64,000 nt of DNA from Flavobacteriaceae bacterium MAR_2010_72 (GTDB lineage Bacteria; Bacteroidota; Bacteroidia; Flavobacteriales; Flavobacteriaceae). Both the position numbers and the translations under genes were made by a program. The notes beneath the pieces are model-generated. The model saw only the letters and a program-made list of their open reading frames with translations, had not been told where the DNA came from and searched no databases. Every line of letters begins with the position of its first letter. The stretch's first letter is position 1. Below, piece by piece: positions 1 to 9,794 of this stretch. The stretch covers positions 1,798,001 to 1,862,000 of the forward strand of contig QXCW01000002.1 in assembly GCA_003550275.1 (NCBI GenBank), read 5' to 3'.

Positions 1-291
1 ACGCATTTTCAATAAGCCCTGTTCTGGCCGTACTTTGGCGCTTGGGTCGTTGTCATATTTGGGATGACCAATAGCTCCGAATAACACAGCATCAGCCTTC
101 ATACAAATCTCATGGGTTTCATCTGGGTAAGGTTCACCAACGGCATCAATGGCAGCAGCTCCTGTTAATGCAGGATTCCAGCTTATGTCATGCCCGAATT
201 TGGTAGCTACGGCATCACATACTTTTACAGCTTGTGCAATAACTTCGGGTCCTATACCATCTCCTGCCAATAGTGCTATGTTTAATTTCAT
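1..291 (-). CDS. leuB: 3-isopropylmalate dehydrogenase, N-terminal part (cut by window edge)
   Basis: Only the first 97 residues are in the window; the gene continues past base 1. LeuB oxidises and decarboxylates 3-isopropylmalate to 2-ketoisocaproate with NAD+ in leucine synthesis. The visible part starts [17 protein letters not shown], the hallmark start of the isocitrate/isopropylmalate dehydrogenase family, and contains [13 protein letters not shown], matching the nucleotide-binding loop region. It lies 24 bases downstream of the leuA-like gene and is the last visible gene of the leuC-leuD-leuA-like-leuB operon. Family and context agree, so the call is firm although the catalytic half is not visible. 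Confidence 0.93.
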   Translation of the reverse strand, partial: MKLNIALLAGDGIGPEVIAQAVKVCDAVATKFGHDISWNPALTGAAAIDAVGEPYPDETHEICMKADAVLFGAIGHPKYDNDPSAKVRPEQGLLKMR

Positions 292-315
292 GAGTGTTGT
301 TTTTGTTGAATCTAA

Positions 316-1839
316 TTAGTTTGTTATAATATTGAGCATTTTTTCTGTGGCCTTGATAGCCGACACCGTTTGATCGGAATCCAATCCACGGGTTTTAAAT
401 TCTTTAAGTTCTTGCTTCCAGGTAATGATGGTTTCGCAAAGCGCATCTGAATGGCTTCCAGGCGGAATACGAACGGCATAATCGATAAGTTCAGGTAGAA
501 TGGATTTCTGTTTTCTGTATATCGCTCTAAGGGCGTTCATGAACGCATCAAATTGGCCATCACCTTGTGCATTCTCCTCAAAAGTTTTATCCTCAATAGT
601 TATTGAAACCGTGGTTGAAGGTCGTAGTCCTTTAGAATGAGTCAACACATAGGAATTCACTTTTACTTTTTCTTCATAAGCATAGCTATCCAAAACATCG
701 GATATGATATAAGGCAGGTCCTCTTTAGTGACCACTTGCTTTTTATCTCCCAACTCAATGATGCGTTGGGTTACTTTTTTAATATCTTCGTCGTTTAAAT
801 GCAAGCCTAATTCCTGTAAGTTCTTTTGAATATTGGCTTTGCCTGATGATTTTCCAAGCGCATATTTACGGGTACGACCAAAGCGTTCTGGCAACAAATC
901 ACTGAAATACAGATTCTTTTTATTATCACCATCGGCATGGATTCCAGCTGTTTGGGTAAACACATTGGCACCGATTACCGGTTTATTGGCAGGGATCATC
1001 ACACCAGAGAAGTTTTCCACCAATTTACTTACGGTGTAAAGCATCTTTTCATTTACATCGACCTGAATTTCAGGAAGAAAGTCATTAATGACGGCAATAG
1101 TGCTGGCCATTGGCGCATTGCCTGCCCGCTCCCCCATTCCGTTTACGGTGAGATGAAGTCCATCAGCTCCAGCTTTTAAGGCTTCCATAGCGTTAGAAAC
1201 CCCTAGATCATAATCGTTATGGGCATGAAAATCGAAATGAATGTTTGGATATTTAGTTTTGATTTCCTTAACGAACAGATACGATTCCGTAGGCGTTAAT
1301 ATACCTAAGGTATCTGGAAGCATTATACGTTCAATAGGTTGTGTTGCTAAAAAGGCTAGAAACTCAAAAACGTAGTCTTTGGAATTGCGCATGCCATTGC
1401 TCCAATCCTCCAAATAGACATTGGTTAAAATGCCTTTACTTTGAGCAATATCAATAACTTCTTTTATTTCTTTAAAATGCTGTTCTGGAGTACGTTTAAG
1501 CTGATGGGTTAAATGATTCATTGAACCTTTTGTTAATAGGTTTTGAACCTTGGAACCAGATTCTAACATCCAATCAATAGAAATGCCTTTATCTACAAAG
1601 GTCAACACTTCTACCTTATCTAAATAGTCATGTTCTCCTGCCCATTGCGTAACCGCTTTAACAGCTTCCAATTCGCCTTCAGATACGCGTGCAGAAGCAA
1701 TTTCGATGCGGTCTACTTTAAGTTCTTCCAACAAGAGTTTGGCAATCGTAAGTTTTTCTGAAGCAGAAAAGGACACGCTCGAGGTTTGTTCACCATCGCG
1801 CAAGGTTGTGTCCATTATTTCAATTCGTTTCATAGTCAT
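316..1839 (-). CDS. 2-isopropylmalate synthase / citramalate synthase family protein (second LeuA type)
   Basis: This 507-residue protein is of the DRE-TIM metallolyase family, which condenses acetyl-CoA with a 2-keto acid. It has DTTLRDGEQ at residues 10-18 (catalytic Arg14, metal Asp15), the HAHND metal site at His205 and His207, the NGMGERAGNA loop near 233-242, and a C-terminal LeuA-type regulatory domain from about residue 380. The start abuts the leuD stop; an alternative ATG lies two codons downstream (1833). After DGEQ it reads TSSVSF rather than the usual PG-containing stretch. Bacteroidota leu operons often carry this form between leuD and leuB in addition to a standard leuA, so the substrate (2-ketoisovalerate, pyruvate or another keto acid) cannot be fixed from sequence. 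Confidence 0.85.
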   Translation of the reverse strand: MTMKRIEIMDTTLRDGEQTSSVSFSASEKLTIAKLLLEELKVDRIEIASARVSEGELEAVKAVTQWAGEHDYLDKVEVLTFVDKGISIDWMLESGSKVQNLLTKGSMNHLTHQLKRTPEQHFKEIKEVIDIAQSKGILTNVYLEDWSNGMRNSKDYVFEFLAFLATQPIERIMLPDTLGILTPTESYLFVKEIKTKYPNIHFDFHAHNDYDLGVSNAMEALKAGADGLHLTVNGMGERAGNAPMASTIAVINDFLPEIQVDVNEKMLYTVSKLVENFSGVMIPANKPVIGANVFTQTAGIHADGDNKKNLYFSDLLPERFGRTRKYALGKSSGKANIQKNLQELGLHLNDEDIKKVTQRIIELGDKKQVVTKEDLPYIISDVLDSYAYEEKVKVNSYVLTHSKGLRPSTTVSITIEDKTFEENAQGDGQFDAFMNALRAIYRKQKSILPELIDYAVRIPPGSHSDALCETIITWKQELKEFKTRGLDSDQTVSAIKATEKMLNIITN

Positions 1840-2436
1840 TTAAAGCAAAAGACCATCAGCAAAAGATTCTATTTCACCCTTAATGTTTTGGAGATAATCA
1901 ATATCGTCAAACCCGTTCAGCATGTTGTCTTTCTTATAACTATTAATTTCAAAAGTTTCTTGGCCACCAGTAGCCAAAATAGTAATGGTTTGATTTGGAA
2001 GATCAACCTCCAATTGCGTATTTGGATCGGCATAAACCGCCTCGAAGATCTGTTCCAAAAACGTTGGACTCACCTGCACTGGCAAAACACCCACATTCAA
2101 GCAATTGTTTCTAAAGATATCGGCGAAGAAGCTCGATACGACACATCTAAATCCGTAATCATAAACGGCCCAAGCCGCATGCTCTCTAGAAGAACCTGAA
2201 CCGAAGTTTTTTCCACCTACAAGAATCTTACCTGTGTATATAGGATTATTCAATACAAAGTTTTCTTTTGGTGTATGATCGGCATTATACCGCCAATCCC
2301 TGAACAAATTGTCACCAAATCCTTCCCTGGCTGTTGCTTTTAAAAATCGTGCAGGAATAATCTGATCCGTATCCACATTCTCTAACGGCAGTGGTACTGC
2401 TGTGCTGGTTAATGTCGTAAATTTATCGTAAGCCAT
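1840..2436 (-). CDS. leuD: 3-isopropylmalate dehydratase small subunit
   Basis: LeuD pairs with LeuC to isomerise 2-isopropylmalate to 3-isopropylmalate. The 198-residue length is normal for the family. It shows DTDQIIPAR at 22-30 and the swivelling-domain signature GSGSSREHA at 79-87, which contributes the catalytic Ser and Arg. The stop codon directly precedes the start of the leuA-like gene, so translation is probably coupled. It follows leuC after a 106-base gap that holds short GCTA-rich repeats but no clear terminator, so co-transcription with leuC is likely. Confidence 0.96.
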   Translation of the reverse strand: MAYDKFTTLTSTAVPLPLENVDTDQIIPARFLKATAREGFGDNLFRDWRYNADHTPKENFVLNNPIYTGKILVGGKNFGSGSSREHAAWAVYDYGFRCVVSSFFADIFRNNCLNVGVLPVQVSPTFLEQIFEAVYADPNTQLEVDLPNQTITILATGGQETFEINSYKKDNMLNGFDDIDYLQNIKGEIESFADGLLL

Positions 2437-2443
2437 TTTTTTG

Positions 2444-2540
2444 CTTTTTGCCTATAGCTTTGGGCTATTGGCTAATTTTATGATTTATTTTCTCTATTTC
2501 TTTCTGTTTCACTTTGAACCAAAAGCTAATTGCTATTTGC
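2444..2540. repeat. Degenerate GCTA/GCCAATAGC-type repeats in the leuC-leuD gap
   Basis: The gap between leuC and leuD holds several near copies of the words TAGCTTTGGGCTATTGGCTA and GCTAATTGCTATTTGCTATT. They can partly pair with each other. No gene or terminator with a T-run is visible. They look like the remains of a short palindromic repeat. Whether it is a genome-wide family cannot be judged from this window. Confidence 0.35.
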
Positions 2541-2542
2541 TA

Positions 2543-3937
2543 TTATAGTAATTCTCTTGGGTCTGTGACCACTCCGGTTACTGCTGCAGCGGCAGCGACT
2601 AAAGGACTGGCCAATAGCGTTCTTGAACCAGGGCCTTGTCGGCCTTCAAAGTTTCTGTTTGAAGTACTTACCGCATACTTTCCAGCAGGTACTTTATCAT
2701 CGTTCATAGCCAGGCATGCCGAACATCCTGGTTGTCTTAATACAAATCCGGACTCTGTAAGAATATCTAAAAGGCCTTCTTCTTTAATTTTATCTTCAAC
2801 GATATGTGAGCCAGGCACTAACCAAGCGGTCACATGATCTGCTTTTTTTCTTCCTTTTACAATAGACGCAAAAGCTCTAAAGTCTTCTATTCTACCATTG
2901 GTACAGCTGCCCAAAAACACATAGTCAATCTTTTTACCGATCATGACATCATTTTCATCATAACCCATGTATTCCAAAGATTTTTTGTAGGTAGCGATAC
3001 CGCCTTCAACCTTATTTGCATCTGGAATATTTTTAGAAATACCAATACCCATTCCTGGATTGGTTCCGTAAGTGATCATCGGCTCAATTTCGCTAGCGCT
3101 AAAGGTCAATTCCTTATCAAAGGTAGCATCTGCATCCGTCTTTAAGGTTTTCCAATGTGCCACAGCTTTGTCCCAATCTGCTCCTTTAAGAGATAAAGGT
3201 TTGTCTTTTAGGTATGCAAAGGTTGTTTCGTCAGGTGCGATCATTCCTCCACGCGCACCCATTTCGATAGAAAGGTTACAAACGGTCATACGGCCTTCCA
3301 TAGTCATGTTTTCAAACACATCCCCAGCATATTCTACAAAATAGCCTGTGGCACCAGAAGTTGTTAGTTTTGAAATAATAAACAAGGCAACATCTTTAGG
3401 CGTTACACCTTTCCCTAATTGCCCATTAACATTGATGCGCATTTTTTTAGGCTTCGGTTGCATGATACATTGTGTAGAAAGGACCATTTCTACTTCGGAT
3501 GTTCCAATACCAAAGGCAATTGCTCCAAAAGCACCATGTGTAGAGGTGTGTGAATCCCCACAAACAATTGTTGCTCCAGGGAATGTAATTCCGTTTTCAG
3601 GGCCAACAACGTGAACAATACCATTTTTGTGATGACCAAGTCCCCAATGGCTGATCCCATATTCTTTAGAATTGTCTTCCAAAGCTTTTAACTGGTTAGC
3701 CGATAAGGGATCCTCAACCGGTAAATGTTGGTTAATAGTTGGTGTATTATGATCTGCAGTTGCAAAGGTACGTTCAGGGTATAACACTTTTAGCCCTCTA
3801 CTTTTCAGACCTAAAAAAGCTACAGGACTAGTAACTTCGTGAATAAAATGACGATCTATAAAGAACACATCAGGGCCTCCTTCAATTTTTCTTACCACAT
3901 GTGAGTCCCATACTTTGTCGAACAATGTTTTTCCCAT
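2543..3937 (-). CDS. leuC: 3-isopropylmalate dehydratase large subunit
   Basis: LeuC is the aconitase-family subunit that carries the [4Fe-4S] cluster and, with LeuD, isomerises isopropylmalate. The three cluster cysteines are visible as Cys345 in GSCTNGR and Cys405/Cys408 in PGCSAC. Other aconitase signatures include [13 protein letters not shown] at 126-138. The length of 464 is normal. It is the first gene of the visible leu operon: a TAACTTTG promoter box lies 72-79 bases upstream, and no open gene lies between it and bshA. Confidence 0.97.
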   Translation of the reverse strand: MGKTLFDKVWDSHVVRKIEGGPDVFFIDRHFIHEVTSPVAFLGLKSRGLKVLYPERTFATADHNTPTINQHLPVEDPLSANQLKALEDNSKEYGISHWGLGHHKNGIVHVVGPENGITFPGATIVCGDSHTSTHGAFGAIAFGIGTSEVEMVLSTQCIMQPKPKKMRINVNGQLGKGVTPKDVALFIISKLTTSGATGYFVEYAGDVFENMTMEGRMTVCNLSIEMGARGGMIAPDETTFAYLKDKPLSLKGADWDKAVAHWKTLKTDADATFDKELTFSASEIEPMITYGTNPGMGIGISKNIPDANKVEGGIATYKKSLEYMGYDENDVMIGKKIDYVFLGSCTNGRIEDFRAFASIVKGRKKADHVTAWLVPGSHIVEDKIKEEGLLDILTESGFVLRQPGCSACLAMNDDKVPAGKYAVSTSNRNFEGRQGPGSRTLLASPLVAAAAAVTGVVTDPRELL

Positions 3938-4238
3938 AGAATTCTTACTTTATAATTGTAATTGGTTTATCTCAACAAAAGTAGCCGATTAGGCTTGTTT
4001 TGAGGATGCAAAGTTAAGAAATCTACTTTTTTCAACAGTAGCTTTTAACCTCTAACCTATTTGATTACTAGTTTTTTACGCCATTAGGAATTGTGATGCT
4101 CAAAAAAAATAATAATGCAAAAGAATGGACGTATTTCTAAATATTATATGTTGAATAATCTTTCAGAACCACTGAAGCATTTGTGTTTATAGAAAAAACT
4201 ACTGAAAATTGCCTTGAAGGAATTATAAAAATCTAGGG
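3938..4238. other. Intergenic region between leuC and bshA
   Basis: About 300 bases without a gene. The leuC-proximal part carries the likely leu promoter box (4009-4016, minus strand) and an untranslated leader of about 65 bases. The leader contains a small 4-5 bp hairpin (AGCC/GGCT) without a T-run and no Leu-rich leader ORF. The rest, 4040-4238, is AT-rich, and I see no RNA gene, repeat or clear terminator in it. Confidence 0.6.
4009..4016 (-). promoter_or_regulatory. Promoter -7 box of the leu operon
   Basis: The minus strand reads TAACTTTG, a full match to the Bacteroidota TAnnTTTG box. A TTG for the -33 element lies 16 bases upstream (4033-4035). Transcription should start near 4002, about 65 bases before the leuC ATG. 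Confidence 0.6.
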
Positions 4239-5378
4239 CTATTTCAATAGCATACACTTTTGTAGCGTACGTTCATAAATGGCCTCATATTGAGGAACAA
4301 TGTTATGGATATCGAATTTTTTGGATTCCTGTATAGCATTGGCTTTAAATCGTGATAAGCGCTTGGCATCTTGAAGAACATGAATGGCATTCTTTGACAT
4401 ATCGTCGACATCATTCACATTGCTTAAAAATCCTGAAACTCCGTGAATATTGACTTCTGGTATACCTCCAGTATTGCTTGAAATCACTGGAACTCCAGAA
4501 GCCATGGCTTCAAGGGCAGCCAAACCAAAACTTTCGGTGACTGATGGCAACAAAAACAGATCGCTAAAGCAAAGTATTTTATCAATCTCGTTACTATTTC
4601 CAAAAAATACTACTTTGTCTTGAATTCCCAATTTTTCACATAAACGTTCAGCGGGTTCGCGTTCTGGACCTTCTCCAACCATCATAAGCTTTGCAGGCAT
4701 GTGTTTTTGGATATTATGGAACACCTTAACCACATCTGAAATGTTCTTTACTTTTCTGAAATTACTAATATGGGTAATAATTTTTTCGTCTTCTTTGGCC
4801 ATCATTTCCCGTTGACAATCGGTAAACTGGTGTTGGTACTTATTAAGATCAATAAAGTTAGGAATGACTTCAATATCATTTTTAATATCGAAAAGTCGAA
4901 GCGTGTCTTCCTTCAAACTTTTTGAAACCGAGGTTACAGCATCCGATTTATTAATGCTGAACGTTACTGCGGTTTTGTAAAACGGATGGCTACCAACCAG
5001 CGTAATGTCTGTGCCGTGCAGTGTTGTCACGATTGGCACATAAATCCCTTCTTCTAACAACATTTTTTTTGCCATATAAGCCGCATATGCATGCGGAATG
5101 GCGTAATGCACATGCAATAGCTCAATGCCATGCAACTTTACCATATCAACCAATTTACTGGACAGGGCTAGTTCATAAGGCTGGTACAAAAACAATGGAT
5201 ATTCAGGAACGTTGACTTCGTGGTAATGCACATTATTGCTCAACAGTTCGAGTCGAACAGGCTGACTATAGGTGATGAAATGGATTTCATGTCCGAGTTT
5301 AGACAATTCTAAACCTAATTCTGTAGCGACGACGCCACTTCCTCCAAAAGTAGGATAGCATACAATTCCTATTTTCAT
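4239..5378 (-). CDS. bshA: N-acetyl-alpha-D-glucosaminyl L-malate synthase
   Basis: BshA transfers GlcNAc from UDP-GlcNAc to L-malate, the first step of bacillithiol synthesis in the cytoplasm. The 379-residue GT4-type protein opens with MKIGIVCYPTFGGSGVVATE, the characteristic BshA glycine-rich start, and has TTLHGTDITLVG near 125 and ESFGLAALEAMASGVPV near 284-300, the EX7E nucleotide-sugar site. Its length is typical. It lies 26 bases downstream of the GH3/beta-lactamase gene and is probably co-transcribed with it. Later bacillithiol genes (bshB, bshC) are not in the window. Confidence 0.94.
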   Translation of the reverse strand: MKIGIVCYPTFGGSGVVATELGLELSKLGHEIHFITYSQPVRLELLSNNVHYHEVNVPEYPLFLYQPYELALSSKLVDMVKLHGIELLHVHYAIPHAYAAYMAKKMLLEEGIYVPIVTTLHGTDITLVGSHPFYKTAVTFSINKSDAVTSVSKSLKEDTLRLFDIKNDIEVIPNFIDLNKYQHQFTDCQREMMAKEDEKIITHISNFRKVKNISDVVKVFHNIQKHMPAKLMMVGEGPEREPAERLCEKLGIQDKVVFFGNSNEIDKILCFSDLFLLPSVTESFGLAALEAMASGVPVISSNTGGIPEVNIHGVSGFLSNVNDVDDMSKNAIHVLQDAKRLSRFKANAIQESKKFDIHNIVPQYEAIYERTLQKCMLLK

Positions 5379-5404
5379 GATTTCAATACTTTAATGACTT
5401 TAAC

Positions 5405-8320
5405 TTATTCAACAATGGCTTCATAAATAGCCCGTTGAATTTTGGTTCTAATATCTTCCTTCAGCAATAAATTTGAATCTGCTTTTGGATAGGTTCTGTT
5501 GGCTAAAAATATATACACAATTTCCTCTTCTGGGTCTGCCCACGCATAAGTGCCCGTAAATCCAGAATGTCCAAAACTGGTCATCGACACACATCCGCAG
5601 GTTGGGCCTTCATCGCCCAATTGCGGTTTATCAAATCCGATTCCACGTCTAACATCATTTTGACAATAATAACAGGTATTAAATTTATCAATTGTTTCTG
5701 GTTTAAAATAGCGTTTCCCTCCATAAAATCCTTTTTGCAAATACATTTGCATTATTTTGGCTACATCATTGGCATTGCTAAATACACCCGCATGCCCACC
5801 AACACCATTTTGCATGGCAGCACCCATATCGTGAACATAGCCATGTACTTTTTGAAACCTGAAATAATCATCAATTTCGGTTGGAACAATTTGTGTATCA
5901 CTAAATAAGGCTGCCGGATTATAGGTGGTAAAATTTGCGCCCAATGACTCATAAAAATGTTCTTGCACCAATTCGTCTAAAGGTTTGTCGTAATAAGTTT
6001 CAATATATTGCTTCAATATGTAGTATGGTAAATCGCTGTATCGGTAACGCAATCTGGAGAGCAGCTTACTGTCCTTAATAATACTTTGCATGGTATCTGG
6101 ATAGTCATGCCTTAAATACATTTCGTCTGCGACTTTAATGTTGAACATCGGGCTTGATTTTCGTCTGTAGTATTTGGGGTCTGGTTTTTTAGACGCATCC
6201 AAAGTTTCTACATAAAAAGGAATCCACGGATTTAAACGCGCATAGTGCGACAGCATTTGCTTTAAGGTAATGTTTGCCTTGTTGGATTCCTTGTAGTCAG
6301 GCAATATCTTTGATAACTTGGTATCTAAAGTCACCACGCCTTTTTCTTCCAATTCCATTAATAACGGAAGTGTTGCCAGGATTTTAGTGAGTGATGCAAC
6401 GTCATAGATGTCATTAAACTTTACCTTTTCTTCATCTTCATACGTATGCTTGCCAAAGTTTTTGTTATAAACAACCTTTCCTTTTCTAGCAACCAAAAGT
6501 TGAATCCCAGGAGTCATTTTACCTTTTACAGCCACATTAGCAATAGAGTCTAACTTCAATAGTTTTTTAGAACTCATACCAACGCTTTCAGGTAATCCGT
6601 AACTTAAGGATTGAAGGGCATTATAGGTAATTCCAGTACCTGCTTTAAAAGAGTTTCCAGCAGTTACCGGCAAGTTACCTTTTGCCGGAATGGCTCCGAA
6701 CAAGATTTGAGCAGATTTTTGTTGGGCAACTGCACTGTTTTGGTAACTAACGATAATGCCTTTAATATTCTCAACCGTTTTTAAATCGTTTAAGGCATAA
6801 GGTCGTGCAAAGATGTCTAATATAACACTGTTGGTTCTAGCAATTTCATAGAGCCAAACCAATTCTTGGTCAGTAAATTTATAATCCTTCCACGGATTTG
6901 CATTTGATTTATGAAGGCCAACAATAACCGTATTATAATTTTGAAGCATTGTAAGAAGTGAGTCTAACTTCTCGGCCTTGACCTGATGCACCTTGGTATA
7001 TTTTTTCAATTCTTCAAAAAACACTGATCCATTTTCGTCACCTAACGCTACATAAGCGATCTTTTTGGTTTCCAAATGCCGTATTGGCAATATGTCTTTG
7101 GCATTCTTTACAACGGTTATGGCATTTTCGAATAACGTTTCATTTAATAGATCATCTTCAATACGATTCAAATCGTTTACAAGATTGACCAAGCCAACAG
7201 GCTTGTGCCGATTTAAGCCTACTTTATATTTTGCCATCAGTATTTTCTTGACAGAATGCGCCAGGCGTTCTTCAGATATCTCACCATTAGTATAGGCTTC
7301 CTCCAATTTTGCGATACCTACTGGAACATCAACAGACATGAGCATCACATCATTCCCAGCCTTAAAAGCCGCCAAATCAATATCACCAGATTCACTAAAA
7401 TTAGAAGCGCCTTTCATGGTTAAAGCATCTGTAAATATCAAGCCTTTAAATTGAAGCCGTTCTTTTAAAATATCAGTAATAATATGCTTTGATAAGGACG
7501 AAGGATAGCCATCCTTTGGTTCTAAACTAGGCACATTTAAATGTGCTACCATGACACTAGACAAACCTTCCTTTATCAACTTTTTATAAGGGTATAATTC
7601 AACAGAATCAATTCGTTGTGCATTAAAACTTATGGTTGGTAAGGTTTTGTGTGAATCGCTATCTGTATCGCCATGCCCAGGAAAATGCTTGGCATTAGCC
7701 AAAACCCCTGCTGCCTGCATTCCTTTCATAAAAGCAGAAGCCTTTTTAGTGACATTGTCACGATCTTCTCCAAATGAGCGATTGCCTATTATGGGATTAT
7801 TTGGATTGGTATTAATATCCACAACAGGCGCAAAATTAAAATGAACCCCTATCCTTTTACTGTGCTGGCCAATATGGTATCCTGCTTTTTCGACAAGCGC
7901 GTTATCCCGTATAGCCCCTAAAGTCATATTCCAAGGAAACGCATAAGTAGAATCCAATCGCATGCTTAAACCCCATTCGGCATCCATCCCAATAAGCAAG
8001 GGTGTTTTCGAAATGGCCTGTAAGTTATTATTTAGCTTTGCCTGGAGCATCGGTCCTCCAAGCGAATAAATGAGTCCACCAATATGATGTTCAGTAATAA
8101 GGTTTCTAATGATTTCTTTATGCTTACTATCTCCATTAGAAAGCACCTGAACCATATATAGTTGGCCAATTCTTTCCTTCAATGTCATCGCATTATACAC
8201 ACTATCTACCCATTTTTGTTGCATTACCAAATCTTGGGTTTGAAGCGGGTTAACCGATTCTTGCGAAAATAAAAAGTTAAAAACAAGTAAAGTAGAAATG
8301 AGGGAAACAAGTTGACGCAT
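5405..8320 (-). CDS. Exported glycoside hydrolase family 3 / beta-lactamase-fold fusion protein
   Basis: This 971-residue protein joins two enzyme folds. Residues 1-20 are a signal peptide ending FSQ. Residues about 30-365 form a GH3 NagZ-like domain with KHFPGHGDTD (211-220, general acid/base loop) and the nucleophile Asp298 in FTDAL. Residues about 395-560 resemble the GH3 C-terminal domain. Residues about 590-965 form a serine beta-lactamase/esterase fold with Ser643-x-x-Lys646 in VASLTK and HSGFTG near 920 in place of the KTG box. GH3 enzymes of this type remove beta-N-acetylhexosamine from peptidoglycan fragments; the second domain may act on peptide or ester bonds. A role in cell-wall turnover is inferred. 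Confidence 0.9.
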   Translation of the reverse strand: MRQLVSLISTLLVFNFLFSQESVNPLQTQDLVMQQKWVDSVYNAMTLKERIGQLYMVQVLSNGDSKHKEIIRNLITEHHIGGLIYSLGGPMLQAKLNNNLQAISKTPLLIGMDAEWGLSMRLDSTYAFPWNMTLGAIRDNALVEKAGYHIGQHSKRIGVHFNFAPVVDINTNPNNPIIGNRSFGEDRDNVTKKASAFMKGMQAAGVLANAKHFPGHGDTDSDSHKTLPTISFNAQRIDSVELYPYKKLIKEGLSSVMVAHLNVPSLEPKDGYPSSLSKHIITDILKERLQFKGLIFTDALTMKGASNFSESGDIDLAAFKAGNDVMLMSVDVPVGIAKLEEAYTNGEISEERLAHSVKKILMAKYKVGLNRHKPVGLVNLVNDLNRIEDDLLNETLFENAITVVKNAKDILPIRHLETKKIAYVALGDENGSVFFEELKKYTKVHQVKAEKLDSLLTMLQNYNTVIVGLHKSNANPWKDYKFTDQELVWLYEIARTNSVILDIFARPYALNDLKTVENIKGIIVSYQNSAVAQQKSAQILFGAIPAKGNLPVTAGNSFKAGTGITYNALQSLSYGLPESVGMSSKKLLKLDSIANVAVKGKMTPGIQLLVARKGKVVYNKNFGKHTYEDEEKVKFNDIYDVASLTKILATLPLLMELEEKGVVTLDTKLSKILPDYKESNKANITLKQMLSHYARLNPWIPFYVETLDASKKPDPKYYRRKSSPMFNIKVADEMYLRHDYPDTMQSIIKDSKLLSRLRYRYSDLPYYILKQYIETYYDKPLDELVQEHFYESLGANFTTYNPAALFSDTQIVPTEIDDYFRFQKVHGYVHDMGAAMQNGVGGHAGVFSNANDVAKIMQMYLQKGFYGGKRYFKPETIDKFNTCYYCQNDVRRGIGFDKPQLGDEGPTCGCVSMTSFGHSGFTGTYAWADPEEEIVYIFLANRTYPKADSNLLLKEDIRTKIQRAIYEAIVE

Positions 8321-8493
8321 ACAACAATAAGCTTGGGTTATGTGTTTATAGATACTAAATACCGTGCCAAATTACTGTTTTTAATAGGAAGTAAAAAAGA
8401 CTTTAAGATAGATTTATAAAGAAGGTAATTAACAATTTTAGTTTAAATAAACTAAAAAAGTAAGGGCTTTAATAATCTGTATAAATTAGACTA

Positions 8494-9714
8494 TTAGATT
8501 AAATCTATATGTCTATCGTGATAGCCTAACAAATATAATATTCCGTCGAGACCGATGCTCGATATTGAGTTTTGTGCATTATCCTTGACGGTTGGTTTGG
8601 CATGAAATGCTATTCCCAGACCAGCCACATTAAGCATTTGCAGATCGTTGGCTCCATCTCCAACAGCAATGGTTTGACTAATATTAATGCCTTCTTTTTT
8701 GGCAATTTCTTTTAAGTATTCTGCTTTTTTGTCGCCATTTACAATATCGCCAAGATAATTTCCGGTTAAAACACCATCTATAATCTCCAATCGATTGGCA
8801 TATACATAGTCTATCCCCAATTCCTTTTGCAAGTGATGCCCAAAGTAATCAAATCCTCCAGATAAAATGGCCGTTTTAAAACCATAGCTTTTTAACGTAT
8901 CTATCAATCGTCTTGCCCCTTTGGTAATGGGTAAATTTAGAGCGACCTCATGAAGCACTTCTTCACTCAAGCCTTTCAATAATTTCATACGTTTAATAAA
9001 ACTCTCATTAAAGTCAATCTCGCCTTGCATCGCCGACTCTGTAATTGCTTTGACTTCTTCACCAACTCCTGCCAATTCTGCCAATTCATCAATAACCTCC
9101 GTTTGAATTAGCGTAGAGTCCATATCGAAACAAACCAAACGTCTGTTTCGTCTGTAAATATTATCCTCTTGAAATGCGATATCAACATCCAAATCTCTAG
9201 AAATCTGCATGAATTTTTCGTTAAATTCTGCCTTATCCTCTATTTTTCCTCGTATTGAAAGTTGAATAGAGGCTCTTGGATACTCTTCTTTTCGCACTAA
9301 AGACAAACGCCCTGTAAGCCGTTTAATCGCATCAATATTTAAGTTTTTTTCAGAAATAACTTTGGCAACTTTAGATATTTGTTGAGCTGAAAGCTTTTCG
9401 CCTAAAATGGTAACAATATATCTGTCTTTTCCCTGAAGATTCACCCAATGCTCATAGTCTTCAAGTGAAATTGGTGTGAATTTAGCCGTGATACCTAATT
9501 CAAATGCCGTAAAGACTAATTCTTTTTGGACTGCAGCTGACTTTTCACCAGACTGTATTTCGTACAGCATCCCTAACGATAAGGTGTCATGAATATTAGC
9601 CTGACCAATGTCAAGTATCTTGGCATCATAGTGCGCTAAAACACTTGTTAAACTTGAAGTCAATCCTGGTTTGTCGGGCCCTGAAATGTTTAATAAGAAA
9701 ATATCGTTCGCCAT
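8494..9714 (-). CDS. serB: Phosphoserine phosphatase with N-terminal ACT domains
   Basis: SerB hydrolyses phosphoserine in the last step of serine synthesis. Residues 1-190 contain two ACT-like regulatory domains (ISGPDKPGLTSSL at 10-22, VTILGEKLS near 101). Residues 190-406 are a HAD phosphatase with the nucleophile motif DMDST at 197-201, LSGGFDYF near 290, and VGDGANDLQML near 353. The length of 406 fits the ACT-containing SerB form. It is separated by 80 bases from the small gene upstream and by 173 bases from the GH3 gene downstream, so it may be its own transcription unit. Confidence 0.95.
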   Translation of the reverse strand: MANDIFLLNISGPDKPGLTSSLTSVLAHYDAKILDIGQANIHDTLSLGMLYEIQSGEKSAAVQKELVFTAFELGITAKFTPISLEDYEHWVNLQGKDRYIVTILGEKLSAQQISKVAKVISEKNLNIDAIKRLTGRLSLVRKEEYPRASIQLSIRGKIEDKAEFNEKFMQISRDLDVDIAFQEDNIYRRNRRLVCFDMDSTLIQTEVIDELAELAGVGEEVKAITESAMQGEIDFNESFIKRMKLLKGLSEEVLHEVALNLPITKGARRLIDTLKSYGFKTAILSGGFDYFGHHLQKELGIDYVYANRLEIIDGVLTGNYLGDIVNGDKKAEYLKEIAKKEGINISQTIAVGDGANDLQMLNVAGLGIAFHAKPTVKDNAQNSISSIGLDGILYLLGYHDRHIDLI

Positions 9715-9794
9715 AATTTCATCCTTGCGCTTAAAAAGCGGTAAAATTCACTATTCTATTTGATATATGAAAATTTTTCTGGGACAAATGGAAG

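Noticed and set aside
3975-4000. Possible attenuator hairpin in the leu leader
   Set aside because: The stem is only 4-5 bp, has no T-run, and no Leu-rich leader ORF is present.
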